Assembly (NCBI GenBank): GCA_902729315.2
Contig: LR746265.1
Location: 875,501-939,500, forward strand
From: Spirodela intermedia
Lineage: Eukaryota; Streptophyta; Magnoliopsida; Alismatales; Araceae
DNA: 64,000 nucleotides
Reading direction: 5' to 3'
Positions 22,371 to 35,480 of this stretch are shown one piece after another (position 1 is the first letter of the stretch; each line of letters opens with the position of its first letter). A program made the position numbers and the translations under genes. Below the pieces are notes generated by a model. The model saw only the letters and a program-made list of their open reading frames with translations. It did not search any database and was not told where the DNA came from.

Positions 22371-24016
22371 TTGAGAATAGATTAGGTGTCTATTGGGAAA
22401 GTCGTAAGGTTTCGACTTTACCATGGACGGATTAATGGGCCGTAGAGACCGTTCAGATGGGTCTGTCAACGCTTCTTCTTTCCCTGTAGAGGAGAAGTGG
22501 TGGTTTTTGCACACCTCTCTTCCTCTCTTTTTCCGAAGGAAATTTTCTATTTGGAAATCGTCGGCTGCAAGAGGGGCTCAGTCATTCCTCTTTCCCCTTT
22601 TCGTTGTCGAACGGGAGGCTAGAAAGCGGTGGACGGCGCTTCCAGAAGTATGGATGGATGTCGGAGGGCTCTAGAAGGCGAAGAAGAGGCGCATGTCGAT
22701 GTCGGAGGATTCCGAAAGGATCTGCCAGAGGCAGAGTGCTGCGACGGCTTCCGCATGCCCCTAATCCCTTCAGTTCTTCCTCTTCCTCTCGCCGAAGGAT
22801 GGTTTTCCGGGCCTTCTGAAAATTGGTAGGAATGAGGGGGACGTGGAGGGGAGGGGCGAACGATGCGGCTCTGTTTTTCGAATGGGAGGCCATTTTTGGA
22901 CCAACCGTTCCAAGCCCTAAAGTCTCTCCCTTCGTGCAACGGTTCGTGCACGGCTCCGTCGCGTGAAATGACCGCACCATTTTTGGTGCATGTCGGACGG
23001 GAGAAGAATCGTCAAGCGGCATTTCAAGCACCGAGCACCAGTTTGTCACACGAAACGGCTGCACCGTTTTCAGTGAGTGCCGGATGGGGGAGGAACCGTC
23101 GTGTGACGGTTTCGTACATTGCTCACGTCGGTTCTGGTGTGCGGTTTGGCTCGCACCAGTTTAGGTACGCGGCTCGGCTCGCACCGGTTCGGGTGATCGG
23201 CTTAGCACGAGCCGGACAGCCAGAACGATGCGCTTAGATGACGCGTCGGCTTGGGATAAGCTAATCCAATTAGCCGACACGCCCATCTACAATGATGACA
23301 TCATGACACGACGTCAGCATTTTATTAGCTGATGTCATATTTTAAAAAAAATCAGTGCTATTTTATTTATAAAATATTATTGATATTTTTTTAAGGTAGC
23401 TTGTCAAGCTGGCCTATAACTATATAATAGCTGTCTTTTAACCGGCTGTTCTTCTTTGTCAACTCTACTAAGGACTTATTTCCTACTTGACTTCTTTGAT
23501 TCAAAAGCCTAACAAGCTAGGAAAAATGTGCCCTATAAAACCATGCAAGAAGGACCCCATTGTTATGGAAGCCCTTTCCTTACTCGTATGTCGACACCTG
23601 AATTTTTTTAGATATGACATCAATTTTTGTTTGAACTAAATTAATTACAAAAGTACTAGTCTATGAGGATGTCTTTTAAAAAAATATTTATAGAGTTATT
23701 TTAAATTTTCAATGTTTATATTTACATTGAGTATGATTAAATGTCAAATAACTATCATGATTCAAATTTTGATACCTGTCTGATATTGTAGAATCATTAT
23801 TTGAAGAAACATCCTATCAAAGTAGGCTCTCTTGTGGATATTAATTTTTTTAACATATGAGATATTGTGTATGTGATTTTGTGGATACTAACTCACCCAA
23901 AAAAAATTTAATATTTTACAAATTACATATTTTTATGATAATAAAGTTGTGACAATTATTTGATATTTTTGTGAATAATAAATATTATATCAAGATGTTA
24001 CTTACACTTATTATTA
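22371..24016 (+). other. Leader and pre-gag region of the copia element
   Basis: The first 900 bases are unexpectedly GC-rich and contain a diverged duplication (listed separately). From about 23300 the sequence is AT-rich. Open frames in the GC-rich part have no recognisable domains. Its position between LTR and gag suggests retroelement leader, though a separate insertion cannot be excluded. Confidence 0.45.
22950..23125 (+). repeat. Two diverged tandem units in the copia leader
   Basis: Two units about 86 bases apart share the order CGTGAAATGACCGCACC / CACGAAACGGCTGCACC, then a TTTT core, then TGTCGGACGGGAGAAGAA / TGCCGGATGGGGGAGGAA and TCGTC / CCGTC. Most differences are C-to-T or G-to-A type. 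Confidence 0.55.
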
Positions 24017-24860
24017 TTGTCTACAGACAAAGTATTAATGTTACATTCAATATCTTGTGATGTGAAGTATCATTATTTGAAAATAAAGTTATTTATGGGA
24101 GTTTTATATTATTCTTTATACAATTTCAAGTTCTACTTCTATTATTTATGTTTAGATAATATTATGATAGTTTTCAACTGCATAGATCTAAACATTACAT
24201 TAAGAGAAGATCATTCTACAAACTCTCATGAGAATAAGGGAAATACAAATAAATGGGATCTATTGAATCTCATGAGTCTTATGATCATAAAGTGTGCCAT
24301 TTTAGAACCCTACAAGAGCACTTTGTTTGAAGATGTCAGTACAATAAGATTTTTCTTTAAAGAACTCAAGAAAAAGTTTGCTAAGAATGATAAGGTTGAA
24401 ATAAAATACAATCTTAGCAAAACTTCTATTTATGAAGTATAAAGATAATAAATACATAAAATAGTATATTTTTGAGATGTCTCATCTTGCATCAAAACTA
24501 AAGGTATTAAAGTTAGAGTTATTAGAAGACTTGTTTGTACACAATTTTGATTTCTCTCCCTACACAATTCAGTCAAAATTTAAGGTGAGCTATAATTATC
24601 AAATAAATAAATGGTCCATAATTGAGTTCATATCATAGTGTGTAAGAAGAAGAAAGATTGAAGCAAGATATGCATGAGAATGCTCATTTAGCCATAACCT
24701 TTAAAAATAAAATCAAGAAATATATATGATTAATGAAACTACAAGTAGATCACCACTAAAGAAATGACAAATGAAGCAAGATAAGGAATCTACTTATTTT
24801 TTTTACTGGCATAATAGCCACATGAAGAAGGATTGTACCAAATATCATGTTTGACGCATA
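24017..24860 (+). pseudogene. copia gag remnant
   Basis: A 141-codon open stretch (24017-24442) includes WDLLNLMSLMIIKCAI and FFKELKKKFAKNDKVE, which match the UBN2-type gag of plant copia elements. Beyond it, fragments in shifting frames continue the gag pattern and end in a broken zinc knuckle, with HMKKDCTKYHV at about 24810-24850. Several conserved Cys/His positions and the reading frame are lost. Confidence 0.7.
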
Positions 24861-25069
24861 AAGAAAGATGACCTTCTCGTTTTGATTTGTTTAGAGGTTA
24901 ATTTAACTTTTGTATCTTTGAACACAGTGAATAGATTCTAATACTACTATTTACATAAGTGTGTCTATGTAGGATTGTTTTTATTATCGTAAGTTAATTG
25001 ATAATAAAAAATATATATATTTGAACGATGATAATATAATAGTACTGGAGGTGATAAGTCTTCATTATC

Positions 25070-26830
25070 ATGAGTTAATAATTAGTAAATAATATAATTT
25101 TAGCCTTAACTTATGATAAATAGACTTATATTTGTGTTAAAGTGTGAAAAGTATTTTCAGGTGATTAATGTGATTTTTTTGTTAATTATGTGATTTTCTA
25201 TGATTCATATGATTTTTATAGTCTTATTTTTGAGATAAATGAAGAAAAATAAATTTAAATAAAAATATAACAAAATGGGGATGACCCACCAACTAGTCGA
25301 GCCCGCAAGCAAGTCGGAAGCACAATCAGGGGAGGAGCCATGAGCAGGGGATCAAGCAGCTAAGATCGATGGGGGCACATGTGCACCACTCCCCTTCCAC
25401 ATCACAAGTGGCCAATTGCCTATGGGACAAGGAGTGGTCGTATGTGTAGGAGAAAATGACTCATTATTTGTAAATATAATATTACTATATATTCGTTCGA
25501 AACTTCAATGCACAAGCGATGTGAGACTAAACTCATGTCACACTTTCCCTCGAAATGGTTTGAAGATTTTAATACCTAAAATATCCCTTATTTATAATAG
25601 ATATATACCACAATGACGTCACTTAATAAGAGTATTAGAGTATTTATTTCGATCTCTCTGATACAAGTGGGCAACCGGTGCGGGTTCAAATCCTCCTAAA
25701 GTCAAAAGTTGTATTTTTATTTGATTATTATAACTTTTCTATAGATCTCGATGAAAGATTAAGTCGATAAAATCACTAGATCATTGTCAATGCGATTCGT
25801 GGAGCATTATTACTAATATTACTGAATAATTCGTGATAAAAAGATTACAAATCCATCAAGTAAATCATCTTTGATTGATTGACGAACAAGCTGTTGTTAA
25901 GAAAAAGATGATATGCTGGGAGATGAGTCGTCACCTTTTGAGAGCATACTAGATACGATGAAGAGCCTCCTCTTACTACGCGGACCTGAGGATGAAGCTC
26001 CCTAACACACGCCCCACCTTCATTCAGTTCCTCTTCATTGAGTGACAGTCACCATACTCGCAAAGTCGCTATTTTTTTTACTCCTTCAGGTGACATCCAC
26101 CGGAGACAATTTGACGACCCATTTCATTAATTTCTAGACTTTACAAGATGATATAAAAATTATCCACGTTGTCCCTATCTAAGGAGAGACTTCGAGGCCA
26201 TTGACACTGTACGATAATTCTCTCGAGCACTCAAGATTCTGGTGTATCACCGTCGCATCACTACCGCGATGTCAAAATTTTATTTTCCTACTTTCAACTT
26301 AATTTCCACTTCATTTAGTGATAATTTATGTGATTTAAATTTACAAAACTATACTTCATTCAATTACGATTCTTTTGGCTTTTACAAATCTTAATTTGAT
26401 CAATTAAATCATTTGTAATTACTTAAGTAAAAATCATTAGGTGGAACTCTATTTTCACTCAATTCGCACTCGTCGTGCATTGATGTCATCATGACGTCCA
26501 CACCCTTATTTACTTTTTTCATAAATTTTAAATGTATTTCATTTTCATTTCTTAGTCTAAAATTCATAGAAAATCATATTTTTTGAAGAAAATTCTGAAT
26601 AATTACCTGATATTATATTACATACCTATGATTAACTTGAAAAATTACTATTATTTTTAAATTTTTTTATTGAACTATAATTAATATATTTGTTTAAAAA
26701 TACTTCTAAATATTTAAAAATTAATATTTTCTTATTTTATAAATTTAAAATTTATGTGATTTACTATACAACGACTAAGTCACATATTGAGGTAATAAGA
26801 ACTTTTAGATTATTTTTAAAGTTTACTATT
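25070..26830. mobile_element. Unclassified insertion inside the copia pol region
   Basis: Copia-like translation stops after the protease-like part (KYIYLNDDNIIVLEV, to about 25065) and resumes near 26835 (ETYIVLSI, then LDKFGY-like sequence). The 1.7 kb between has no copia similarity and contains GC-richer blocks (25260-25450, 25960-26050) in AT-rich DNA. I found no terminal repeats or coding domains that classify it, so insertion is inferred from the break in homology. Confidence 0.45.
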
Positions 26831-26834
26831 TAGA

Positions 26835-29745
26835 TTTGATTGAGACTTATATTGTATTATCTATTTAGATGGAACTTGATTTATGTTTTTAATTTAGACA
26901 AATTTGGTTATAATTATCTATTTAGAAATGATAAATTTAATATCTTTGATAATTCAAAATGCATTAGTACTAGTACTTTATCAAGTATTGATAATCTATA
27001 CTTGAAATAATGGTACCTTCTAATAAAATCCTACATATTAGTTTAAAAAGTATAAAAAACTAACTAATGAGAATTTTGCTTCATTATGACACAAAAAATT
27101 CAATTATATCTCTAAAAAGATAATTGATTCACTTTTGTCTAGTGAAATCTTGACCAACTTGATTGTAAGAATTTTGACACTTGTGTCAAATGTATAAAAA
27201 AAAAAGTATAAACATAAAGAAAATAGGTGCTAATTGAGTTTCAGATGTCTTAGAATCAATACATACAAATATTTGTGGATTATTCCTTACAAACTCTTAG
27301 AATGGTCAATAATATTCATTATATTCATAGACAATTATTCTTGTTTTGGTTACTAGTATCTTATTTATGAGAAATCTCAATCACTAAATGTGTTCAAGAA
27401 ATATAAGATTTAAATTGAGAATCAACTCAACAAATGGATTAAAGCCATCGGATTAGACAGTGGTGGTGAATACCATAATATATTTGATGAATCAAGTGAA
27501 TAACATCTAAGACCTTTTGCTAAATTCCTAAAAGAGTGTAACATCGTCTTACAATATATGTCATGCTAGGATCTTCTAGTATGAATGGTGTTAATGAACG
27601 ACAAAATAGAACACTTAAAGATATGATAAGGAGTATGATTAGTCAATCTATTATGCCAAATAACTTATAGAGAGAATCACTAAATACTATAACCCATTTA
27701 TTTAATCGAGTTCCAACTAAGTCAACTATTAAAACTCCTTATGAGTTTTAGATTAGATAGTTTAAAGTATTTATATATTTGGGGTTATTCGTTAGAGGTA
27801 ATACCTTATAGACTTAATAGAAAGAACTTGACTCCAATATAGTTAGTTGTTACTTTTTTAGATACCTAGAAACGTCTAGGGGGTATAAATTTTATAACCT
27901 TATTACTAAGGTTTTTTTTTTAGTTCAAAAATACTTGTTTCTTTCAGGATGTTGAGTTTACAAGAGGAGATAGGATTAGAGATATTAATTTTGAAGAATA
28001 ATATGTAAATATTCTTTTTATTACTATCGACAATAGTCTTGATAATATCGTCCTGACTAACATTGATCAAGAAGCAATTTCAGATCAAAATAATGTCATA
28101 ATGTCTCCCACGTCAGAACAACAAACTCAACATATTCAAGAATCAATATTATTAAGAAGATTCACTATAGAGATGAGAAATACAATTTTGGATGAATATA
28201 TCATATTTCTTTTAGAATATAAGGTTGACATTAGAGTGACGAAAGGTGATCTTATCAACTTTCGTCAAGTCATACAAAGCTTTAATTCTTATAAGTGGAT
28301 CAATTGCATGAATGAAGAGATTAAAATCATAAAGGTCAATGACACATGAGATCTTGTCTTATTACCCAAAGGTGTGAAACCTATTGGTTGGAAATAAATA
28401 TTTAAAATCAAAAAATATTTGAAAGATAATATGAAAAGATATCAAACTCATCTTATTCCTAAGTGATTCACTCTAAGAGAAGTCATCAATTATATAGAGA
28501 TTTTCTTTTTGATTTCATCGAAAGACTTTTTTAGAATAATAATGATACTTGTAACTCATTTTTATCTTGAGTTACATCAGATGGACGTAAAGATCATGTT
28601 TCAAAGAAAATAATATGTAAATTAAAAAAGTTCATCTATGGGTTATAACAAGTTTACTGTCAATGATATCACAAATTTCATCAAGTTATCATCTCATCTA
28701 GTTTTGAGATGAATATAGGTGATGACTGTTTATATAACAAGTTCAGTGAGAGTAAATATATATTTTTGATTTTATTTGTCAATGACATATTAATTGCTAG
28801 TAATGATATAAGTTTACTTTGTGATATCAAAATATTTTTGTTAAATAATTTTGAGATGAAGGATCTTGGTGAAGCCTCTTTTATATTAGATATTGAGATA
28901 TACCAAAATTGACCTTGAAATAACCTAAAATTGTCACATAAAAGTTGTATCGAGAAAGTACTTGTGAGATTTTGTATGCAAAAATCTAAATCTTATGATA
29001 CCCTTCTTACTAAAGGAGAAAAAATTAGTCTTAATTAGTGTCATAAGAATGATTATGAGGCTAAAGAGATGTAGAAGATTCTTTATGTATTAGTCACAAA
29101 AAGTCTTATGTATACTCAAGTATATACATATTTTAGATATTGCATACATAATTAGAGTACTAGACATATATTTAAGTAACCTTGATGTGGATCATTGGGA
29201 AATAACTAATTGGATTATGCAATATTTACAAACGACAAATAACTATATGCTCACATATAAGAAATTAGATCATTTGGAGATCATTAGATATTCAGATTCT
29301 GATTTTACTAGATGCACTAATAGCAAATGATCTACTTCGGGCTATATTTATTTACTAGTTGGAAGAGTTATATCATGGAAGAGTGCTAAGTATATACTCA
29401 TAGCTTCTTTTACTATGACAATAGAGTTTATAACATATTATAAGACATTCAATCATAAAATTTTGGAGAAGAATTTTGTCACAAGGTTGTAAATTCTAGA
29501 TAGAATAAAAAATCACTAAAATTATTTTGTGACAATAAATCAATCGTTATGTTTTCCAATAACAATAAGAGCTTGATGAAGTCTAAACATGTAAACATCA
29601 AGTTTTTAGTTATTAAGGAAAGAGTTTAGAGTGTTTAGATGTCTATAAAACATATTAAGACAAACTATATGATAGTAGATCCACTTATTAAAGGACTACC
29701 ACCAAAAGTCTTTCACAAGCACATTACTCACATGAGTGTAATACT
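26835..29745 (+). pseudogene. copia pol remnant (integrase, reverse transcriptase, RNase H)
   Basis: The fragments read in the order of a copia polyprotein. Integrase: ENQLNKWIKAIGLDSGGEYH (about 27415-27475), FAKFLKECNIVLQY, and FNRVPTKSTIKTPYEF. Linker to reverse transcriptase: FLLEYKVDIRVTKGDLINFR, then WINCMNEEIK (28101-28349, open). Reverse transcriptase: FVNDILIASNDISLLCD and FEMKDLGEASFILDIEIY (28709-28912); the catalytic YVDD-type motif reads FVND, so one Asp is changed. RNase H: YSDSDFTRCTNSK, STSGYIYLL, ISWKSAK, then DPLIKGLPPKVFHKH near 29670-29725. Stops and frame changes occur throughout, so no functional product is possible. Confidence 0.8.
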
Positions 29746-30140
29746 TCATGAGGTTATGTAATTTCAGTTGATTTATATTTTAATGTTCATATATTTATAA
29801 ATATATACTTTGATTATTTCATATATGAAGAAAGTTTATGATTATTCCTATTGTGAATGTAGTTGTTTGATCTCCATTCAGAATAAAAAGTAAAAAGTTG
29901 AAAATATAATATATTGTGCATCCATACTTGATTTATGTTGTTCATTATATCAATATACATAATTATTGTTGGGTTCACTCACGCAAAAAATATAAAACGA
30001 AAACACTTTAGATCTATATTGATATAATGATGGATGAGATTATTGGAGATATCTTTGACAATAATAGCAACATTTTTGAGCTCATAAAGTCATAATGTAG
30101 AATGTAAAATTATCACATGTATTTTTTATAAGTAGAAGAT

Positions 30141-30590
30141 TATTAAAATTAACCTCAATGTGGACAATGATATATATATGAATTATATATTATGAGGCTA
30201 TCATTAAATTAATCATATTTAAAGTTATTTATTAAAGTTTAAATATTTAGGATTACAACTCCTCTCATAAGTATTGACATAAATATAAATATCTGTAGAG
30301 ACTAGATCTTATTTTAATTTTATGATTGACTAAATTAGAAAAAGACACCAAGAGGCTAACCACCTCTTGGCTATAAATAGGGAGTCATGATCCTTGGGTC
30401 ACACATCGTGAGTCACTCTTAGAACATCTCATATGTTTAGAGTAAGTTATTAGACGACTCCCTTGTGCTGATCCAAAAAGGCATCCTCGTATTGTGCTTT
30501 CATAGATTCATGTATAGTTTCAGTCTATTTTCATTATGTTTTATCATTCTCTATTTATCTTAACATTAGATCCTTCAGATCCAATAGTAA
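30141..30590 (+). repeat. Right (3') LTR of the copia element
   Basis: It follows the purine tract and begins TATTAAAATTAACCTCAATG, aligned with the left LTR start but with TG changed to TA. It carries a TATA-like CTATAAATAGGGAG near 30370 and the shared blocks ACACATCGTGAGTCACTCTT and GACTCCCTTGTGCTGAT. It has about 45 bases more than the left copy in the middle. Confidence 0.7.
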
Positions 30591-30599
30591 ATAGGTGTC

Positions 30600-31785
30600 A
30601 CAAGTGAGTTATTCAAGTTCATCTTTCTCTCACTTGAGACCAACATCAACTGTTGTAACTATTACTTTGTCAACATTGAGTAACATTCATATCACTTATA
30701 TAAATCTCAAATACCCTATTATGATATTAGAACACTGATGTATTCTTATTATCTCAAGAAAGGTGTTCAAAAAGGGGAAGAGAAGAGCCCAAGATGATAG
30801 CTCTTCTCACTTCTTGACTTTCAGCTCTCACTTAGTTCACTCCTCATACTTCCACCTCAGCTCCCTCCAATCACTCCCTAAGCTTACTTCAAAGCTTCCT
30901 TTCTCTTGCATACAAGATCCACACTCTTTATCTCTCTAAAACTCTCTCTCATGTACCCCGTCTTCCTTTCCTTCCATTATGTCCTTTAGAGGGTGGAGTT
31001 CTCCCCCTTATATAAAGGGAGAGGTATGAAGAACCTTCTATATTTTGACCTTCCTCACTTCACCTCATTCTTCATACACACACCTTCCTCCATTTGTCTC
31101 AAATCTCATGCAGATCCAAAAGAGTTATTACAGATTTGGGAAACTTGCTATGTTTGAGTATCTCCCATTTTATCGCCTATTCTTGCGAGGCCTATACACC
31201 CACTGCACATGTGAGATGCATGCTTGTCTCTGTCCACATATGTCTCATTTGGCCTCTCTACCTTAAGTTGATCAAAAGGTTCTAAGACTGTCACAATAGC
31301 ATAATGGCAATGACATTGAATCATAATGATTAGTTATAGAGAAAAAAGTAGAGATGAATTGTGGTGAAATGACAAATCTTTGATTAGGAACAACGGGATC
31401 CTCTCAATCATCCCTACCCAGACAACAACAAGGTCTTCACAATAAACTCTTAGAGGAAGAGAGATGAATGTAATGGGAAGCTTCTTTATTCTTTGAAATT
31501 CAAGTCATGTTCTTATGAGGCAATGATCCAAACCTTATATAAAAGCCTAACATGGAAAATAGAACATGGGCTAAATAAGATGATGGGCCCACAAGGTGAA
31601 AAGGGTTCGCTAGTAGTAAAGAAACTGGTCAAAGTTTGGATGGATCTATCAACGTCTAGATTTGTGGTTGGCTTTGTGACCCAAATCTGATTGGGCTGAG
31701 CTCAATTCATTTGTTTGACCCATTATGACTAGAATAGGTAATTGTCATGTGTCACATCTTATGCATAATTTAGATTTAGAGACTC
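30600..31785. other. AT-rich non-coding DNA right of the copia element
   Basis: No gene seen. A TTATATAAAGGGAGAGG element occurs near 31010, followed by a C/T-rich stretch. This could be a relic promoter or retroelement LTR, but no coding sequence follows and no second copy was found in the window. Confidence 0.4.
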
Positions 31786-31789
31786 CTGT

Positions 31790-32540
31790 CATATTGATAA
31801 CTAGAGATTGAGGGATGTTCAAAATTGTTGGAGTGCATTAGATGTTACCTCTTAGTGAATTTTGATTCTTCATCCACCTATAATTTTTATTCTCTTCGTT
31901 CACTATTCTAGATATGGATTGTACTTAACCTAGATGAAGATATTCACACTTTACTAATAAGAAGATTTATATGTTTGACATTTTAAATTGTTTGAGTTCA
32001 TAGCACATTATCTAGTGAAAAATCTTGAATTTTCTTTTCTTTGTCTGGTGGAATTTATTTCCTTAGTCTAGTGGATGTGGAGATCCACCTCTTACTTTGT
32101 AGAAAGAGATTGAACATCATTTGAAATTATTAGAGTTCATTGCTTGTGACCTCTTGAGGAAACCTGATTCTTCCCGTGCTGACAATCTTTCTTTTCTTTG
32201 TCAATTGAAATAGATTTTGGCCTATACAAAGCTTGGATGGAGAAATTTGCACCTTATTAGTATGAAGATTTTGCATGATGTTTGAAATTATTGGAGTTCA
32301 TAGCATGTTACCTTATGACGAATTATGATTCTTCTCTCATCTGCAATATTTGTTTTCTCATTTCACTCAAATTTTTTTGGCCTCTACTCAACTTGGATGC
32401 AGAGATTCTCCTCTTACCCATAAGAAGAAGAGATCGCATGATATTTTAAATTGCTGGAGTTGATACCATGCTACCTTGCGGCGAATCCTAATTCATCCAC
32501 TGGAATCAACTTGGCCAAGATGTAGGAGACGATCAATCTG
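31790..32540. repeat. Tandem repeat, about five units of roughly 160 bp
   Basis: The landmark AAATT-x-TTGGAGTTCATAGCATGTTACC recurs, diverged, at about 31822, 31985, 32125, 32285 and 32448 (spacings 163, 140, 160, 163). Each unit also has a GAATTNTGATTCTTC-like block, a TTTGTTTTCTT-like block, then AACTTGGATGNAGAGATTC and AAGAAGA. There are no open frames. I do not recognise the family. Confidence 0.75.
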
Positions 32541-35480
32541 ATTTGAAATTCTGAAAAATCCTCATATCTACCTATAATCTCGAGAATTAAGAGCCTTAGA
32601 AAATACAATAAAAAGTTGAACTATCGGGTCTCTCGAGAAGGTCGGGATTTTTATTTTGGGCCGTATGTGATTAAGGAAGCGGCCCACAGCGAGTCTTTCT
32701 GGCACTCCTTTTACCGGTGTCCAAGTAGTGCGGCTGACGGACCATTCACTACGGCCCATTTCCAGGCCACCTTTTTACAGGCATCCAATTAATGGGCCCT
32801 TTAAACCTCTCACCAAGGCCCATTTCTACAAGCATCCATCAGACCGTTCGATCGTTTCTAATTTTAAGATGATTTTTTTAGTTTTCATATATTGAAAAAC
32901 ACGAATCGTTTTTTTTTTTTACAAAATCGCCTGAAAAATAGTTATTATATTAAACTTGTCCTCTCAGTTAAGGTGGCCTTTCTCAGTCATTTTCATTATA
33001 GTCGACGGGCCACTACTCAATTCACTTAATTTATTAATTATACGTTGCTATTCTCGGGCATGGAAATGACGATTAAATACGAAAAAAAAAGGGATGCTAA
33101 TTGTTGGCCGACATGGGCGGTGCTGGGGAAACTTTGGGCCACGTGCCGATACGGCCCGTCTCCGACAACACGCCACGGCTCAAGGCGGTGGTGCGGGGTG
33201 TCGTAATGGACAGGCGCGTGGAACTGGCATCGCACGTGGAGTGACGCAAGGTGCGGCCTGCCGTTGCACTCCCTCCCCCCCCCCTTCGGATAAGGCAGGG
33301 CTCGGTGGGCTTCCGGGCCCGCTCGAGCACGGGCGTAAAGCAAGCCGGCCTTCCTCCTCTTCATGAATACCTGGCCTGTCGAAATGCCACTCTCTTTTAC
33401 CCTCTCTCTCCTCTCTCCTCTCTCATCATTATCGGATCATGTGACGTCAGTCGTCGATCATCTCTCGTATCTTCCACCTGTACCTAATGCGATAAGGGTT
33501 TTACGTAAATCCCGAAGATGAGTCCACGTGTCTCGTTCTTCAGCGGAAATGAATGGTTTTTTTAATGAAAAAAGTTGGGAAGTAGCGGAGACGTTGAGAA
33601 CACCGAAAAAAATCTGATCTTTGGAGTCGGCGGTGGAGGAAACAAGGGGCTGCTTCGAGATCGTAGGTATCTCTCGGCGATGTTGACTTGCCAGGTGAGA
33701 GTTTTCGTACGGGTGGCTCTCGGTCAGCTGAGACAGCTTCAAGTTCATCTTGTTTTCCCTTCCGGCCAGGGCAACGGCGACGGGTCCTCCAGGGAGGCCC
33801 CGCGATCAGTGTGAAATCCCGGCGCCGGCCGAGGCCTTTGATGGCGGCGGCGACGTCCGGGCAACGGCACGTTCCTTCACTTCGCCTTGTCCGCGTGGTT
33901 TCTGGCCCGGCCACCCCTCCCCCATCCATCCGACAGCTCTCTCTCTAATCGGTTTTAACGGTCCTGATTTCGTCTCTCTCGGACGGGGGGGGGGATAACG
34001 ACAGGTACCGCCCCCCTTCGTCTTCACGGGCCTTCCAGGTTCTGCTCTCGCTAAAATGCTGCGGAGGGACGCTGCACTGGGTCAGCTCAGAGCGGTCCTC
34101 ACTCGCTCAGCTCCTGAATTAATTCGTCGCCACTTCGGCATCTAGGGAGATGCCGTGAGTACTGGCCACTGACAGTTGGCCGCCGGAGGCGGGGCTCCGC
34201 TCTCGGCGGCAGTGCGGCGTCGGAAAGGGCGGAGTAAATGGAAGTGGGGGAGATCCCGGAGTTCCAAATAAAGAATTCAGGGGAACGGAGAAGGGAAGGA
34301 GGAGGGCGCGGGCTGCTGTGCTGATAACGACAGAAAGAGAAAGGACCCGAAAGTCGAAACTCGAAAGCGTGACTGCCGGCCATTTGCAGAACTTCTGTTC
34401 TTCCGTCTGTCTCATTTTCTTACCCACCCCCAATTTTTTTCTCCCCTTAATCTCCCTCCGAGGAGGTGAATAGCGGTGGTTCACTCGGATCCATTTCTCG
34501 GAAGAACTGCGGTATAGGGGGGCGACTGGATCAACCCCCCTTCCCTCGTCTGCCAGTCAAGAAGAGCCGTTTTTCCGTGTTTCGACGAGCGGGAGAAAAA
34601 GTGGCGAACCTTTAATCCCTGGGACTGCCGGCGGCTGCGGAGCACTGGCTTCTGCCGAGGAGAGGGAGGCCCGATTTGCGAACCCTGAGGCTGCCGGGTT
34701 GTGCTTCTCCTTTGTCTACGTTGTCCTGCTGGAAGAGCTGTGGGGCTTGTGGATTTCCGTCTCCGTCGACTGGTCCCGCCTGCGGTGGCGACTGGGTTGT
34801 TGATGTGTGGACCTGTTGTTTGCCTCGCGGGAAAGTTGGATTTGATGCTTTAGACTCTCTGGATGATGGGGAAGCGCGACGAGGGTGGAAATCTCGAGAC
34901 CTCGCCTTTCTCCGGTGGTCCGAGAGGATCCAGTGGGTGGGATTTCGGTGGAAGCTGAGGGATGAACTGCGTTTCCTCCGCTCCTCCCTCTCTAGGAGTG
35001 GTGGAGGCCTGGTTCTTGGCGTGAAGCGAGGTGCTGTGTTGTCCGGCTCGGAAGCACCTGATCTACTGCTCGTCTCTCGTGTGGGAAATTTTCTGATGGG
35101 TTCCCTCGTCCTCCCAGGTCACCGCCATTAATGGGGCTCTGGAGCTCTCTGAGCCGCGGAGGTATGTCGACGTTGTGGATTTCAGAAGCTGTGGATTCTC
35201 CTTCGGTTGTTTCTCTCTGGCCAGAGTTTCTTGCCTCGGTGGGAGAGGACGCGTCCGCCTGATATCGATCGTAGGAGCAAGGTCAATCGACATATCTCGG
35301 TAGCTCAACTTGATGTGAACCTGATGATTTCCTTTCTTCTGCAAATCACGAGGAACTCAGCTAGATAACAGATTCAATCGCACTTTCGATAAAGCCGGGC
35401 GATCGATCTGTGTCAACCTCTCTCTCTCTCTCTCTCTCCCTCTCTTTATACTTGATCCCGATCAGCCGCCGGCGGTGAAT
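32541..35480. other. Upstream region and probable leader of the LRR receptor kinase gene
   Basis: From about 33100 the DNA becomes GC-rich again. Open frames on both strands are short or of low complexity and match nothing I know. A CT tract (about 35418-35447) lies just before the start codon. The stretch 34650-35480 is probably transcribed leader, possibly with an intron, but transcript ends cannot be read. Confidence 0.4.

Larger units (their letters stand above)
21956..30590 (+). mobile_element. Degenerate Ty1/copia LTR retrotransposon
   Basis: Two related sequences about 8.2 kb apart, starting 21956 and 30141, act as left and right LTRs. Between them, in the expected plus-strand order, lie a leader, gag with a zinc-knuckle remnant, protease, integrase, reverse transcriptase and RNase H, all full of stops and frame changes. 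A purine-rich stretch (aagtagaaga) directly precedes the right LTR. A possible duplication ATAGG flanks the element (21951-21955 and 30591-30595); the right terminal dinucleotides have decayed. About 1.7 kb of unrelated DNA interrupts the protease-integrase region. Strong LTR divergence and many lesions indicate an old insertion. It cannot encode functional proteins. Confidence 0.85.

Noticed and set aside
25670-25720. Possible tRNA or SINE from the B-box-like GGTTCAAATCC
   Set aside because: No A-box at the right distance, no cloverleaf, no tail; kept only as a hint within the insertion.
24017-29745. Copia gag and pol as functional genes
   Set aside because: Multiple stops, frame changes, a lost zinc knuckle and an altered catalytic motif show a dead element.
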